Origin: Pseudomonadota bacterium
GTDB taxonomy: Bacteria > Pseudomonadota > Gammaproteobacteria > Steroidobacterales > Steroidobacteraceae
DNA: 6,013 bases
Reading direction: 5' to 3'
Assembly: GCA_021817875.1 (NCBI GenBank)
Contig: JAKAFQ010000277.1
Location: forward strand, 1 to 6,013
The position numbers and the translations under genes were made by a program. Position 1 is the stretch's first letter. Each line of letters begins with the position of its first letter. The notes beneath the pieces are model-generated. The model did not search any database. It had not been told where the DNA came from and worked only from the letters and a program-made list of their open reading frames with translations. Of this stretch, positions 5,302 to 6,013 are shown one piece after another.

Positions 5302-6013
5302 CGGCCGCCGCGGCACCCTTGCGGGGTCTGGTGCTCGCCGGCGGCGCGAGCTCGCGCATGCAGCGCGACAAGGCGGCACTGGACTATGGCGGCAGGAGCC
5401 AGCTCGATCGCGTGGTCGCGCTCGCTCGGCGGCACGTCACCGGGGTCTTCGTGTCGGTGCGTGCCGATCAGGCCCAGGATCCGGTACGCGCGGGCCATTC
5501 ATTGATCATCGATACCTTCACCGACGGTGGGCCGATCGCCGGAATTCGCTCGGCGTTTACGCGGGACCCCGCGGCGGCATGGCTCGTGCTCGCGTGCGAT
5601 TTGCCGCTCCTGTCGGACGCCGCAATCGAGCACCTGATCCGGTCACGCGACCCCGCCGGTTTCGCGACCGCGTATCGCAGCACCTACGACGGCTTGCCCG
5701 AGCCCCTGTGCGCGATCTGGGAACCGCGATCGGCCGATGCGCTCGCCGAGTGGGTCGCACGGGGCCACAAATGCCCGCGCAAGTTCCTGGGCGCCCATCC
5801 GGTCACGCTTCTCGATCCGATCGACGCGCACGCTCTCGACAACGTGAACACGCCGGAGGAATATGCGCGTGCGCGCGCTGCGCTCGATCAGGGGACAACG
5901 CGCGAAGCGATGCGGATACAGATACGATATTACGCACTGATGCGCGAGCAGGCGGGACGGTCGGACGAGACCGTAGAGACCGAGGCGGGCACGCCGGCGG
6001 CGCTGTACCGCGA
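5298..6013 (+). CDS. mobA: MobA-MoaD fusion protein, cut by window end
   Basis: Translation from the GTG at 5298 gives 238 residues with no stop before the window ends. Residues about 9-200 are a MobA-type nucleotidyltransferase, which attaches GMP from GTP to Moco. It has the GTP-binding loop [13 protein letters not shown] (13-25, Lys-25), GGPIAGI (77-83), CDLPLL (100-105, with the metal-binding Asp-101), EPLCAIW, and NVNTPEEY (182-189), which marks the end of the fold. From Met-205 the same frame reads [16 protein letters not shown], the start of a MoaD/ThiS-like ubiquitin fold. The GTG overlaps the moaC stop (GTGA); a TTG at 5319 is a possible alternative start. The QRDK in the loop differs from the common GGxDK. 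The MobA assignment is solid; the physical fusion is read directly from the frame but its product is not proven. Confidence 0.88.
   Translation, partial: MTAAAAPLRGLVLAGGASSRMQRDKAALDYGGRSQLDRVVALARRHVTGVFVSVRADQAQDPVRAGHSLIIDTFTDGGPIAGIRSAFTRDPAAAWLVLACDLPLLSDAAIEHLIRSRDPAGFATAYRSTYDGLPEPLCAIWEPRSADALAEWVARGHKCPRKFLGAHPVTLLDPIDAHALDNVNTPEEYARARAALDQGTTREAMRIQIRYYALMREQAGRSDETVETEAGTPAALYR
5910..6013 (+). other. moaD: MoaD domain (molybdopterin synthase small subunit), partial
   Basis: Thirty-four residues beginning [16 protein letters not shown], then [10 protein letters not shown] and TPAALYR, match the first strand, first helix and second strand region of MoaD, the sulfur carrier that works with MoaE to convert cPMP to molybdopterin. 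The C-terminal Gly-Gly that carries the thiocarboxylate is outside the window. The frame is continuous with mobA. Met-205 (5910) could also act as an internal start: a GAAG stands 2 bases before it and an AGGGGA 14 bases before, neither well spaced. A free C-terminus would be kept in either case. Confidence 0.78.

Noticed and set aside
1..6013. CRISPR array or defence system
   Set aside because: No regularly spaced repeats beyond the single pair at 1746-1776 and no defence-type proteins are present.

Overview
The window suggests a GC-rich proteobacterium, most likely a gammaproteobacterium of the Xanthomonas/Nevskia-like type. This rests on base composition, codon use and the style of the molybdenum-cofactor proteins; no species can be named from sequence alone. 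It joins two unlike regions at a tRNA gene.

Left part (1 to about 1815): the end of an integrated mobile element. Three genes point rightward in a tight cassette: an AlpA/excisionase-like DNA-binding protein (81-416), a small DUF4224-like protein (442-651) and a tyrosine recombinase (644-1642). They stop just short of the 3' end of a tRNA-Arg gene on the minus strand (1815-1891, anticodon TCG, CCA encoded), the usual target for such integrases. The 172 bases between integrase and tRNA hold no gene but contain a 12-bp direct repeat, a candidate recombinase-binding site. The rest of the element would lie to the left, outside the window.

Middle (1892-2528): about 210 bases without a gene, AT-richer towards the right end, with a possible -10 box. 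Then comes a small exported protein of unknown function with two cysteines (2106-2486), followed by a perfect 12-bp hairpin that ends 9 bases before the next start codon.

Right part (2529 to the end): a compact molybdenum-cofactor (Moco) operon, moeA - moaA - moaC - mobA::moaD. MoaA and MoaC make cyclic pyranopterin monophosphate (cPMP) from GTP. MoaD, with MoaE (not seen here), would convert cPMP to molybdopterin. MoeA inserts molybdate, and MobA adds GMP to give molybdopterin guanine dinucleotide. Genes are separated by 11 bases or fewer or sit at stop/start overlaps, so translational coupling is likely.

The most striking observation is that the mobA reading frame (GTG at 5298) runs without a stop into a MoaD-like sequence starting at Met-205 (5910). 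The two appear to form one MobA-MoaD fusion, cut by the window edge. No wholly new system is evident; the rest is a typical integrase module and a typical Moco operon.
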